A DNA stretch of 64,000 nucleotides from Streptomyces sp. HPF1205. GTDB taxonomy: Bacteria > Actinomycetota > Actinomycetes > Streptomycetales > Streptomycetaceae. The position numbers were made by a program, and so were the translations under genes. The number at the start of each line of letters is the position of its first letter. Positions within the stretch are counted from its first letter, which is position 1. The DNA lies in assembly GCF_020400825.1 (NCBI RefSeq), contig NZ_JAINVH010000005.1:240273-304272 (forward strand), written 5' to 3'. Below the pieces are notes generated by a model. It ran no database searches. It was not told the origin of the DNA and was given only the letters and a program-made list of their open reading frames with translations. Shown here piece by piece: positions 49,410-56,657 of this stretch.

Positions 49410-50395
49410 CGTCCCGGCCGCTGAGACCGCTCCGGCCGTTCCGGCTGCTGAGACCGCTCCCGCCGTTCCGGCCGTTCCGACCACGAGACCGCGATCTCGG
49501 CCGCGAGGCGGACGTTGCCGCGGACGGCGGCGAGGTTGGCCTCCAGGGAGGCACCGGCCGTGTGGGTGGTGAGGTAGGCCAGGAGGAAGGGGGTGACCGC
49601 CTGTCCGGTGACGCCCTGCCTGTCCGCGGCGGCCAGGGCCTCGGCCAGAACTTGGTCGTGGAGGGCGGGGTCGAGCTGGTCCGCGGGCGGGACCGGATTG
49701 GCGACGATCAGTGCGGAGTCGTGGCCGCCGAGCTCGTCCTGGGCGGCCATCACCTCGGCCACCTCGCCGGGGGAGCCGACCGTCCAGTCCACGGGTTCGC
49801 CGGAGTCGGTGAGGTAGAACCCGGGGAAGCGGTCGGTGCCGTAGCCGAGGACGCCCACGCCGAGTGTCTCCAGGCGCTGCAAGGTCGCGGGCACGTCCAG
49901 GATCGACTTGACCCCGGCGCACACCACCGTGATCCGGGTACGGGCCAGCAGCGCCAGGTCCGCCGACTCGTCCTGCACGTCCACCCAGCCGCGGTGCACC
50001 CCGCCCAGGCCGCCCGTACCGAACACCCGCAGGCCCGCCCGGGCCGCGAGGAAGGCCGTGCCCGACACGGTGGTGGCGCCGCTCGCCTTGGCGGCGAGGG
50101 CCGGGGCCAGATCGCGGAAGCCCAGCTTGCGCAAGTCCGTGTCCTGTGCCACCCGCTCGACCTGGTCCTTCGTCAGCCCCACCCGGGCCACCCCGTCGAG
50201 CACGGCGACCGTGGCGGGCACGGCCCCGGCCGCCCGTACGATCTCCTCCAGTTCGCGGGCCACCTGGAGGTTGCGGGGGCGGGGCAGGCCGTGCGCGATG
50301 ATCGTCGACTCCAGGGCCACCACGGGGGCGCGCCGGGCCAGCGCCCCCGCGACCTCGTCGGACAGCGCGATCCGTACCGATCCGTCAGTGCTCAT
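49406..50395 (-). CDS. psuG: pseudouridine-5'-phosphate glycosidase
   Basis: About 329 residues. The PsuG family shows in PVVALESTIIAHGLPRPRN (residues 22-40), TVAVLDGVARVGL, KASGATTVSGTAFLA, VFGTGGLGGVHRG and SILDVPATLQRLETLGVGVLGY. The enzyme splits pseudouridine 5'-phosphate into uracil and ribose 5-phosphate. The C-terminal 25 residues are an Arg/Pro/Glu repeat (PERPERSQ) from a local DNA repeat. The ATG at 50395 is chosen; upstream in-frame codons extend to 50428. The following gene is its overlapping kinase partner. Confidence 0.92.
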   Translation of the reverse strand: MSTDGSVRIALSDEVAGALARRAPVVALESTIIAHGLPRPRNLQVARELEEIVRAAGAVPATVAVLDGVARVGLTKDQVERVAQDTDLRKLGFRDLAPALAAKASGATTVSGTAFLAARAGLRVFGTGGLGGVHRGWVDVQDESADLALLARTRITVVCAGVKSILDVPATLQRLETLGVGVLGYGTDRFPGFYLTDSGEPVDWTVGSPGEVAEVMAAQDELGGHDSALIVANPVPPADQLDPALHDQVLAEALAAADRQGVTGQAVTPFLLAYLTTHTAGASLEANLAAVRGNVRLAAEIAVSWSERPERRERSQQPERPERSQRPGR

Positions 50396-50431
50396 GGCCC
50401 TTACCTGTCGCGCCCGGCCCGCCGCCAAACC

Positions 50432-52051
50432 TCACACGCCGTCCGCGGGCACGTCCACCACCTGCCCTTCCCCGATCCGCAGCCACCGGGTCACACCGAG
50501 CGACCGCAGGAACGGCAGGTCGTGGCCGGCCACGATCAGCGCCCCCTGGTACGAGGCCAGGGCGGTCGTCAACTGCCGCACCGACGCCATGTCCAGGCTG
50601 TTCGTCGGCTCGTCCAGCATGAGCAGCTGCGGGGCGGGCTCGGCGAGCAGCAGCGCGGCCAGCGCCGCCCGCAGGCGTTCGCCGCCGGACAGCGACCCGG
50701 CCGGGCGGTCCGCCGCCGCGCCGCGGAACAGGAACCGCGCCAACCGCGCCCGCACCGCGTTGCCGGTCGCCGAGGGGGCGTACGCCGCCGCGTTGGCCGC
50801 CACCGACAGCTCGTCGTCCAGCACGTCCAGCCGCTGCGGCAGGTACCGGACCGGTACGTGCGCCAGCACCCGGCCCGAGGCCGGCGGGATCTCACCGGCC
50901 AGCGTGCGCAGCAGCGTGGACTTGCCCGCGCCGTTGGCGCCGACGAGCGCGATCCGCTCGGGCCCGCGTACGTCCAGGTTCGCCCGCGCGCCGCAGCGCA
51001 GCACCACCGCGTCCAGGGTGAGGACGGTCCGGCCCTGCGGCACCGCTGTGTGCGGGAGGTCGACGCGGATCTCGTCGTCGTCGCGCACCGCCAGCTCCGC
51101 CTCGGCCAGCCGTTCCTTGGCGTCGGCCAGCCGCTCGGCGTGCAGCAGGCGGTGCTTGCCCGCCGAGACCTGGGCCTGCCGCTTGCGCAGCTTCATCACC
51201 GCTCGCGGCTCGCGCTTGGTGTCGTACATCTTCTGCCCGTACCGCACCCGGTGGGCCAGCACGACCTGCGCCTGGGCCAGTTCGCGCTTCTGCCGCTTCA
51301 CGTCGGCCCCGGCGGACCTGACCATGCGCTCGGCCGCCTCCTGCTCGGTCGCCAGCGCCTCCTCGTACGCCGACAGGTTCCCGCCGTAGGTCGTGACGGT
51401 GCCGTCGCGCAGGTCCGCGATCCGGTCCACGCGCTCCAGCAGCTCGCGGTCGTGGCTGACCACCACGAGCGTCCCCGGCCAGGACTCGACCGCCGCGTAC
51501 AGGCGGCGCCGGGCCCGCAGGTCGAGGTTGTTGGTCGGCTCGTCGAGCAGCAGTACGCCGGGGCGGCGCAGCAGCAGCGCGGCCAGCCGCAGCAGCACCG
51601 ACTCGCCGCCGGACACCTCGCCGACCGTGCGGTTCAGGCCGATCCGGTCCAGGCCGAGCGCGTCGAGCGTGGCGCGGGCCCGCTCCTCCACGTCCCAGTC
51701 GTCGCCGACCGCCGCGAAGTGCTCCTCGGCGCAGTCGCCGGCCTCGATGGCGTGCAGGGCGGCGCGGGCCCCGGCGATCCCCAGCACCTCGTCGACCCGC
51801 AGCGACGTGTCCACGGTGGCGTCCTGCGGCAGCAGCCCGATGTCGCCTGACGCCTTGACCGCGCCGGAGGTGGGCGCCAGGTCGCCCGCGATCAGCCGGA
51901 GCAGGGTGGACTTCCCCGCGCCGTTGAGGCCGACCAGCCCGGTACGGCCGGGGCCCGGCGCCCACTGCAGGCCCTCGAAGACGCGGGTGCCGTCGGGCCA
52001 GGCGAAGCCGAGCCGGGAACAGACGAGATGGGTGGTGGGGGTCGATGACAT
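50432..52051 (-). CDS. ABC-F family ATP-binding protein (first copy)
   Basis: A 539-residue soluble protein with two ABC domains: Walker A GLNGAGKST (near 41-49) and GANGAGKST (near 369), signatures VSGGESVLL and LSGGERLRA, and Walker B LLLDEPTNNLD and LMLDEPTNSLD. A charged linker and no membrane helices make it ABC-F, ribosome-binding factors that rescue stalled ribosomes or give antibiotic resistance. The ATG at 52051 has GGGAG nearby. In-frame codons continue to an ATG at 52237, so an N-terminal Arg/Pro-rich extension is possible. It lies 36 bp before psuG on the same strand. Confidence 0.9.
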   Translation of the reverse strand: MSSTPTTHLVCSRLGFAWPDGTRVFEGLQWAPGPGRTGLVGLNGAGKSTLLRLIAGDLAPTSGAVKASGDIGLLPQDATVDTSLRVDEVLGIAGARAALHAIEAGDCAEEHFAAVGDDWDVEERARATLDALGLDRIGLNRTVGEVSGGESVLLRLAALLLRRPGVLLLDEPTNNLDLRARRRLYAAVESWPGTLVVVSHDRELLERVDRIADLRDGTVTTYGGNLSAYEEALATEQEAAERMVRSAGADVKRQKRELAQAQVVLAHRVRYGQKMYDTKREPRAVMKLRKRQAQVSAGKHRLLHAERLADAKERLAEAELAVRDDDEIRVDLPHTAVPQGRTVLTLDAVVLRCGARANLDVRGPERIALVGANGAGKSTLLRTLAGEIPPASGRVLAHVPVRYLPQRLDVLDDELSVAANAAAYAPSATGNAVRARLARFLFRGAAADRPAGSLSGGERLRAALAALLLAEPAPQLLMLDEPTNSLDMASVRQLTTALASYQGALIVAGHDLPFLRSLGVTRWLRIGEGQVVDVPADGV

Positions 52052-52505
52052 GGCGGTCTCCCGGTCGCTGGTGGGTGAGGTGGCGGCGATGCGCCGCGGT
52101 CGCGGCGCGACGGGGCACCGGTTCGGCGGACGCGGCGGGAGGCACGGGCGGCGAGGGCGGAGAGGGCGGCGAACAGGCATGCGCGTCAGCGCGCTCGTGC
52201 ACCGCTGGGCGGCGGCCGGGGGCTCGTGACGGGCCATGGCTGTTACAAGGCTTCTTGGGCCCCGCGCCGGGGTTCTCGGTCTCGCTCGTCGGCCGGGCAG
52301 CGTCCACCGGCCGCGAAGGGGCGTCCCGATCCTCTCGGACGCGCCGCGCGGGCGACGGTGACCCGGAACCTCACACGAGCAACGGCCTACTCCTTGCCGA
52401 CGGCAATCACGACGCCACCGACCGTAGGACCGCCCGCGCGCGGCCCGCAACGGATTTTCCCCGCGCCGGTGTACGCCGCCCCAGGTCACGTGGGAAGGTG
52501 CCGCC
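52052..52505. other. 454-bp region upstream of ABC-F, with an Arg/Pro-rich in-frame leader
   Basis: On the minus strand an ATG at 52237 opens 62 codons in frame with ABC-F and without a stop. It reads MARHEPPAAAQRC then clusters of RP and PP. A TGTAAC box (plus 52242-52247) sits just upstream, so that ATG could be leaderless. The remaining part toward 52505 holds divergent promoters and no other gene I can support. Confidence 0.45.
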
Positions 52506-52901
52506 GTGACGACCCCGGCGGCGAAGGCCGCTCCTCGCGACGGCCTGCCGTCCGTACTGCGCTTCGCGACGGAACTCGTGGCCTGGGTGGCCACTCCCTG
52601 GTGGCTGGCGGGCATCTCCTGGTGGGCGGCGGCCGGGTCGCTCGTCGTGCTCGTCGCAGTGCCCGGGGTGCTGGCAACGCCCGGGGACAAGGGCGGCGAC
52701 GGTGCGGGGGGCAGGGGCGCGCCCCCGGTCGCGGTGCCGGGATGGGTGACCATCGTGATGGTGCTGCTGGAACTCGGCGCGGCCGTCGTGTCGTCCTGGG
52801 CGCTGTGGCCGGTGTGGGCCGCCGTGTGCGTCTGCGTCCTGGCCACGGCCGCTCTCGTCGCCGAGCAGCCGCGCTGGAGATGGCTGGCGCGGCAGCGCTG
52901 A
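52506..52901 (+). CDS. small membrane protein, DUF2568 (YrdB)-like
   Basis: A 131-residue protein with about four hydrophobic segments: ATELVAWVATPWWLAG, WWAAAGSLVVLVAVPGVL, and two near the C-terminus (WVTIVMVLLELGAAVVSSWALW, VWAAVCVCVLATAALVA). The ELVAWVATPWW motif is like DUF2568/YrdB-family proteins, whose function is unknown. The GTG start at 52506 follows GTGCCGCC and has no strong ribosome site. The initiator tRNA promoter begins 12 bp after the stop. Confidence 0.72.
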   Translation: MTTPAAKAAPRDGLPSVLRFATELVAWVATPWWLAGISWWAAAGSLVVLVAVPGVLATPGDKGGDGAGGRGAPPVAVPGWVTIVMVLLELGAAVVSSWALWPVWAAVCVCVLATAALVAEQPRWRWLARQR

Positions 52902-52912
52902 CGGATAAGGAT

Positions 52913-52941
52913 TTGGCATGGACGAGGGGAACCCGTAGTCT
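52913..52941 (+). promoter_or_regulatory. promoter of initiator tRNA
   Basis: TTGGCA at 52913-52918, a 17-bp spacer, then TAGTCT at 52936-52941; the tRNA begins 13 bp after the -10. This matches a vegetative sigma factor promoter for stable RNA. Confidence 0.7.
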
Positions 52942-52953
52942 TTCTTTCACCGA

Positions 52954-53027
52954 CGCGGGGTGGAGCAGCTCGGTAGCTCGCTGGGCTCATAACCCAGAGG
53001 TCGCAGGTTCAAATCCTGTCCCCGCTA
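52954..53027 (+). tRNA. initiator tRNA-Met (fMet), anticodon CAT
   Basis: A 74-nt cloverleaf. Acceptor CGCGGGG pairs with CCCCGCT except for the first base pair (C1-T72), a mark of initiator tRNAs. The anticodon arm CTGGG/CCCAG encloses CTCATAA, so the anticodon is CAT, and GTTCAAATCC is in the T arm. The stem of three G-C pairs next to the anticodon loop is also diagnostic. CCA is not encoded. Confidence 0.97.
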
Positions 53028-53033
53028 CTCAGG

Positions 53034-53065
53034 AAGGGGCCCGGCGCATGTGCGCCGGGCCCCTT
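53034..53065 (+). terminator. terminator of the initiator tRNA
   Basis: AAGGGGCCCGGCGCA and TGCGCCGGGCCCCTT form a 15-bp perfect stem with a minimal loop, 6 bp after the tRNA. Confidence 0.85.
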
Positions 53066-53133
53066 CGCGTGCCGGTTCGCGTGCGCGGGGCCGTCCGCCG
53101 GGGTTCCCGCAGCCCCGCCGTCGGCCCCCGCCG

Positions 53134-53490
53134 TCAGCCCCGGTCGTCGTACGGTCCCCGGCGGCCGTGAGCCGCGGACCGGTCGGCGTCCCGGCCGCGG
53201 CCCCGGCCGGAACCGGGGTCCACCGGACGGTACGGCGGGACCGAACGGCCCGGCTGGAAGTGCGGGCCCTGCCGGATGTGGCGGATCACCAGCACCGTGT
53301 CCAGGCAGGCCACCGCCGCGATCGCGGCGCACAGCGCGGCCCAGCCCGGCTGGTGGTAGACCGCGAAGCCGACCGCGGCCGCCGCCCCCCACACCACTCC
53401 GCACACGGCCAGCGCCAGCCGCATCCGCAGCGGACTGCGGGCCTGTACCGGTTCGTACCCTGTTCTGCGCAAACGCCGCATCCGACCCAT
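53134..53490 (-). CDS. small two-helix membrane protein (DUF6343-like)
   Basis: A 118-residue protein: a basic start with RRTGYEPVQARSPLRMRLAL, two membrane helices (ALAVCGVVWGAAAAVGFAV and WAALCAAIAAVACLDTVLV), then IRHIRQGPHFQPG and a hydrophilic Arg/Gly/Asp-rich tail. This arrangement, with RTG(N/Y)EPV before the helices and RHIRQGPH after, is that of actinobacterial DUF6343 proteins, whose function is unknown. The ATG at 53490 has AGGAGG three bases before GAG-ATG; an ATG at 53481 is also possible. Confidence 0.7.
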   Translation of the reverse strand: MGRMRRLRRTGYEPVQARSPLRMRLALAVCGVVWGAAAAVGFAVYHQPGWAALCAAIAAVACLDTVLVIRHIRQGPHFQPGRSVPPYRPVDPGSGRGRGRDADRSAAHGRRGPYDDRG

Positions 53491-53731
53491 CTCCCTCCTG
53501 CCAGGGTCCACCCGTCGCCGCCCGTCCGGTAGTCCCGGCCCGCCGCGCGTGGCCGCCGCGGGACCCGCGGCCGTCCGCCCTCGCCCTGAGCGCCTTCCCG
53601 CGCGGCCCCGCCCCATGAGCCGCCCCGTGAGCCGCGCTGCCGCATCCGCGGGCCGCCCCTCCCCCCGGGCCCGGAACCCGGAACGGGGGGACGGGGAGGC
53701 CGGGCGGCGCGTAGGGCGCGGCTGCGTGGGC
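53491..53731. other. intergenic region before a GNAT remnant
   Basis: GC-rich, between the DUF6343-like gene and the frameshifted GNAT sequence. It should contain the promoter of the DUF6343-like gene. No gene is supported. Confidence 0.4.
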
Positions 53732-54023
53732 GTGATCATTCGGGACTACGGGGCCGCCGGCGACGCACAGCGCGTGGGCGGCGTACTGCGCGAGGTGATG
53801 CCGTACGTCGTGACCAGCGCGCGCCTGGTGCACGCCCGGGCCACCGGCTCGCCCGGGCGTGCAGCGCTACCGCCTGCTGCTCGCCGAGGAGGCCGGCCGG
53901 CTGCTGGGATGCGTGCGGACCGGGCTGTTCGCCGACGCCGGCGGGCCCGGGCTGGGCTTCGCGAACCTCACCGTACGGCCGGGGGCCGCGGCCCGGAACC
54001 GTCCGGCCCGCGGCGCGGCCCCC
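53732..54023 (+). pseudogene. frameshifted and truncated GNAT acetyltransferase remnant
   Basis: From GTG 53732 the frame reads VIIRDYGAAGDAQRVGGVLR and then MPYVVTSARLVHARATGSPG, as at the N-terminus of GNAT enzymes. Around 53855-53860 the GNAT-like sequence switches to another frame: QRYRLLLAEEAGRLLGCV, then FADAGGPGLGFANLTVRPG. The expected next motif (GHRGRGAG) is missing, and the sequence runs into the 3' end of the convergent TetR gene. A frameshift and loss of the C-terminal half (or a sequencing error at the shift) explain this. Confidence 0.65.
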
Positions 54024-54026
54024 GCC

Positions 54027-54656
54027 TCACCCGTCCTCGCGCAGCACCGCGTCGAGCAGCCGGGCCCACTGGCGGACGATCCGCTTGCGGCGGGCCGAGT
54101 CGTCGGTCAGCAGGTTGGCCAGGCCCAGGCCGCGGGCCATGTCCAAGGTGCCCTGGACGGTTTCGCGCACGCCCGGGCGGGACTCGTCGGCGCCCAGGAA
54201 CTCCACCGCCAGATGGTGGGCCTCGCGGCCGATGCGGGCCTCCAGCGCGGCGACCCGGGGGCGCAGCGACTCCTCCTCGCCGGCCGCCACCCACAGGTGC
54301 AGGGCGGCGCGGAACAGCGGACCGGTGTGGACGGCCACCAGCATGTCGACCACGGCGAGGGTGCGGTCGGCGCCCTCGCGGGGCAGCGCGCGGGCCCGTT
54401 CGCGTACGGCCGCCAGCCAGCGCTCGGCCATGTGCGCGATCGCCGCGGTGAACAGTTCCTCGCGGGTGCGGAAGTGGTGCTGCGCCGCGCCGCGCGAGAC
54501 CCCGGCCCGGGCGCACACCACGGCCACGGTGGTGCCGGACCAGCCGTGCTCCGCCAGGCAGGCGACGGCGGCCTCCAGTATCCGCTGCCGGGTCGCGCGG
54601 CTGCGGTCCTGCTTGGGGGCGCGGTCGGCGGCGGCGTCCTCGGTCCGGCCGGTCAC
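54027..54656 (-). CDS. TetR-family transcriptional regulator
   Basis: About 209 residues. The N-terminal HTH is typical: RSRATRQRILEAAVACLAEHGWSGTTVAVVCARAGVSRGAAQHHF shortened here to its hallmark GVSRGAAQHHF, near residues 22-70, followed by a helical ligand domain. GTG 54656 overlaps the stop of the enoyl-CoA hydratase (GTGA), so it is the last gene of the acyl-CoA operon and probably its regulator. ATG 54665 is an alternative start. The ligand may be an acyl-CoA intermediate of the pathway, as for related TetR repressors of such clusters. Confidence 0.85.
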   Translation of the reverse strand: MTGRTEDAAADRAPKQDRSRATRQRILEAAVACLAEHGWSGTTVAVVCARAGVSRGAAQHHFRTREELFTAAIAHMAERWLAAVRERARALPREGADRTLAVVDMLVAVHTGPLFRAALHLWVAAGEEESLRPRVAALEARIGREAHHLAVEFLGADESRPGVRETVQGTLDMARGLGLANLLTDDSARRKRIVRQWARLLDAVLREDG

Positions 54657-55396
54657 AACGCCCATGGCGGCTCCCGCCGTTCGAGCAGTGCCCGTACGCC
54701 CTCGGCGGCCTCCGGTGACGCGAACAGCCGGGCGCTGCGCGAGGCCAGTTCCGGGCCGTCGGCGGCCAGCCGTTCGCGCAGCGCCGCGGTCGTCAGCTCC
54801 TTGGAGGCGGCCAGACCCTGCGGGGACGCGGCCCGCAGCCCCGCGAGGATGCCGTCCAGGTCCTCCTCCCGGGCCGTGACGAGGCCGGTCCGCAGCGCCT
54901 GCGCCGGTCCGAAGGTCTCCCCGGTCAGGAACCACCGCGCCGCCGCCCGCTGGTCGGCCCTGGCCAGGACGGGAATCGAGGCGACGGCGGGGGCGAGCCC
55001 CAGCCGCGACTCCCCGAAGGCGAAGGTCGCCGAGTCGCCCGCCACCGATATGTCGCAGGCCGCCAGCAGCCCGAGTCCGCCCGCCCTCACGTGGCCGGTC
55101 ACCCGCGCCACGACCGGCTTGGGCAGCTCCGCGATCCGCCGCATGAGCTCGACCAGCAGGACCGGCCCGCGCTCGACGCCGTCCGCCTTCAGGTCGGCGC
55201 CCGCGCAGAAGGTGGAACCGGTGTGGGTGAGCAGCACCGCGCGCACCGCCTCGTCGCCCGCGGCCGCGTCGAGCGCGCCGGTCAGCTCGGCGATCAGCGC
55301 GGCGGACAGGGCGTTGCGGTTGTGCGGGGAATCGAGGGTGAGGACGGCGATGCCCCGGTCGGTGTCCCTGCGCACAAGGGGCGTTGGCGTGGTCAC
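54653..55396 (-). CDS. enoyl-CoA hydratase/isomerase family protein
   Basis: A 247-residue crotonase: GSTFCAGADLKADG and HVRAGGLGLLAACDISVA give the oxyanion hole, and FGESRLGLAPAVASI follows. Of the two catalytic glutamates of classical hydratases, one is likely the Glu in GESRLG and the other is not evident. This suits methylglutaconyl-/isohexenylglutaconyl-type hydratases, but I cannot specify. The GTG at 55396 starts the conserved part; upstream sequence is a Pro/Asp repeat. It overlaps the TetR start by 4 bp and lies 70 bp downstream of the dehydrogenase. Confidence 0.85.
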   Translation of the reverse strand: MTTPTPLVRRDTDRGIAVLTLDSPHNRNALSAALIAELTGALDAAAGDEAVRAVLLTHTGSTFCAGADLKADGVERGPVLLVELMRRIAELPKPVVARVTGHVRAGGLGLLAACDISVAGDSATFAFGESRLGLAPAVASIPVLARADQRAAARWFLTGETFGPAQALRTGLVTAREEDLDGILAGLRAASPQGLAASKELTTAALRERLAADGPELASRSARLFASPEAAEGVRALLERREPPWAL

Positions 55397-55466
55397 TGTG
55401 GCAGCTCTCCGCTCCGTACGTGGATCGGGTCGGGGGTCGGGTTCGGGGTCGGGGTCGGGGCCGGGG

Positions 55467-56657
55467 TCAGTACGACTTGGGCAGCCCAAGGCTGTGGTGC
55501 GAGACGAAGTTGAGGATCATCTCACGGCTCACCGGGGCGATGCGGCCCACCCTGGAGGCGGTGAGCAGGGACGCCAGGCCGTACTCGGCGGTGAGCCCGT
55601 TGCCGCCCAGGGTGTGCACCGCCTGGTCGACGGCCCTGGCGCCTGCCTCGGCCGCCGCGTACTTGGCCATGTTCGCCGCCTCGCCCGCCGCCATGTCGTC
55701 GCCCGCGTCGTACAGGTAGGCGGCCTTGCGCATCATCAGCCGGGCCAGTTCCAGCTCGATGTGCGCCTGTGCCAGGGGGTGGGCGATGGCCTGGTGGGCG
55801 CCGATCGGGGTCCGCCACACCTGCCGGGTCCGGGCGTACTCGACGGCGCGGGCCAGCGCGTAGCGGCCCATGCCGACGGAGAACGCGGCGGTCATCACCC
55901 GCTCGGGGTTGAGCCCGGCGAACAGCTGCAGCAGCCCCGCGTCCTCGTCGCCGACGAGCGCGTCGGCGGGCAGCGCCACGTCGTCGAGGAAGAGCTGGAA
56001 CTGCTTCTCGGGCGCGGCCACCTCCATCTCGATCCGGCGGTACTCGAATCCGGGCGTGCCGCGCTCGACGATGAACAGGCAGGGCTTGAGCCGGCCGGTA
56101 CGCGCGTCCTCGGTGCGGCCCACGACCAAGGTGGCGTCGGCGATGTCCACGCCCGACACGAACACCTTGCGGCCGCTGAGCAGCCATCCGCCGGTGTCCG
56201 GGTCGCGGCGGGCGGTGGTGGTGATCCGGTGGGAGTTGGAGCCGGCGTCCGGTTCGGTGATGCCGAACGCCATCCGCAGGGCGCCGCCGGCCAGGCCCGG
56301 CAGCCAGCGCCGCTTCTGCTCCTCGGTGCCGAAGCGGGCGATCACCGTGCCGCAGATGGCGGGGGAGACGATGAGCAGCAGCAGGGGGCAGCCCGCGGCG
56401 CCCAGTTCCTCCAGCACGATGGACAGGTCGGTCAGACCGCCGCCTCCGCCGCCGTACTCCTCGGGCAGGTTCACCCCGAGGTAGCCGAGCCGGCCGGCCT
56501 CCTGCCACAGCTCGTCGGTCTGCCCGCCGGCCGCTACCGCCGCCGCGAAGTAGCCGCGGCCATAGCGGCGGCCGAGTGCGCCGACCGCCTCGCGCAGGGC
56601 ACGCCGCTCGTCGTCCTCCAGCAGGGCGCTGTCGAAGGTGCCGCGGACGGTGCTCAT
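55467..56657 (-). CDS. acyl-CoA dehydrogenase family protein
   Basis: A 396-residue FAD enzyme: GYLGVNLPEEYGGGGGG, AFGITEPDAGSNSHRITTTA (FAD/substrate loop), SGRKVFVSG, then YARTRQVWRTPIGAHQAIAHPLAQ and HTLGGNGLTAEYGL. It oxidises an acyl-CoA at the alpha-beta position. In this setting (carboxylase plus hydratase) the substrate is probably a branched or isoprenoid acyl-CoA, as isovaleryl- or citronellyl-CoA. The ATG overlaps the stop of the biotin carboxylase gene (ATGA), confirming the start and the operon. Confidence 0.88.
   Translation of the reverse strand: MSTVRGTFDSALLEDDERRALREAVGALGRRYGRGYFAAAVAAGGQTDELWQEAGRLGYLGVNLPEEYGGGGGGLTDLSIVLEELGAAGCPLLLLIVSPAICGTVIARFGTEEQKRRWLPGLAGGALRMAFGITEPDAGSNSHRITTTARRDPDTGGWLLSGRKVFVSGVDIADATLVVGRTEDARTGRLKPCLFIVERGTPGFEYRRIEMEVAAPEKQFQLFLDDVALPADALVGDEDAGLLQLFAGLNPERVMTAAFSVGMGRYALARAVEYARTRQVWRTPIGAHQAIAHPLAQAHIELELARLMMRKAAYLYDAGDDMAAGEAANMAKYAAAEAGARAVDQAVHTLGGNGLTAEYGLASLLTASRVGRIAPVSREMILNFVSHHSLGLPKSY

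Noticed and set aside
46609..53027. Integration sites (att) at tRNA-Leu and tRNA-Met
   Set aside because: No integrase, no second partial copy of either tRNA 3' end and no mobile genes are in the window.
53549..54451. A 300-codon gene spanning the GNAT remnant and the TetR antisense
   Set aside because: Only the first 40 residues from 53732 resemble a GNAT; beyond that the frame is antisense to TetR.
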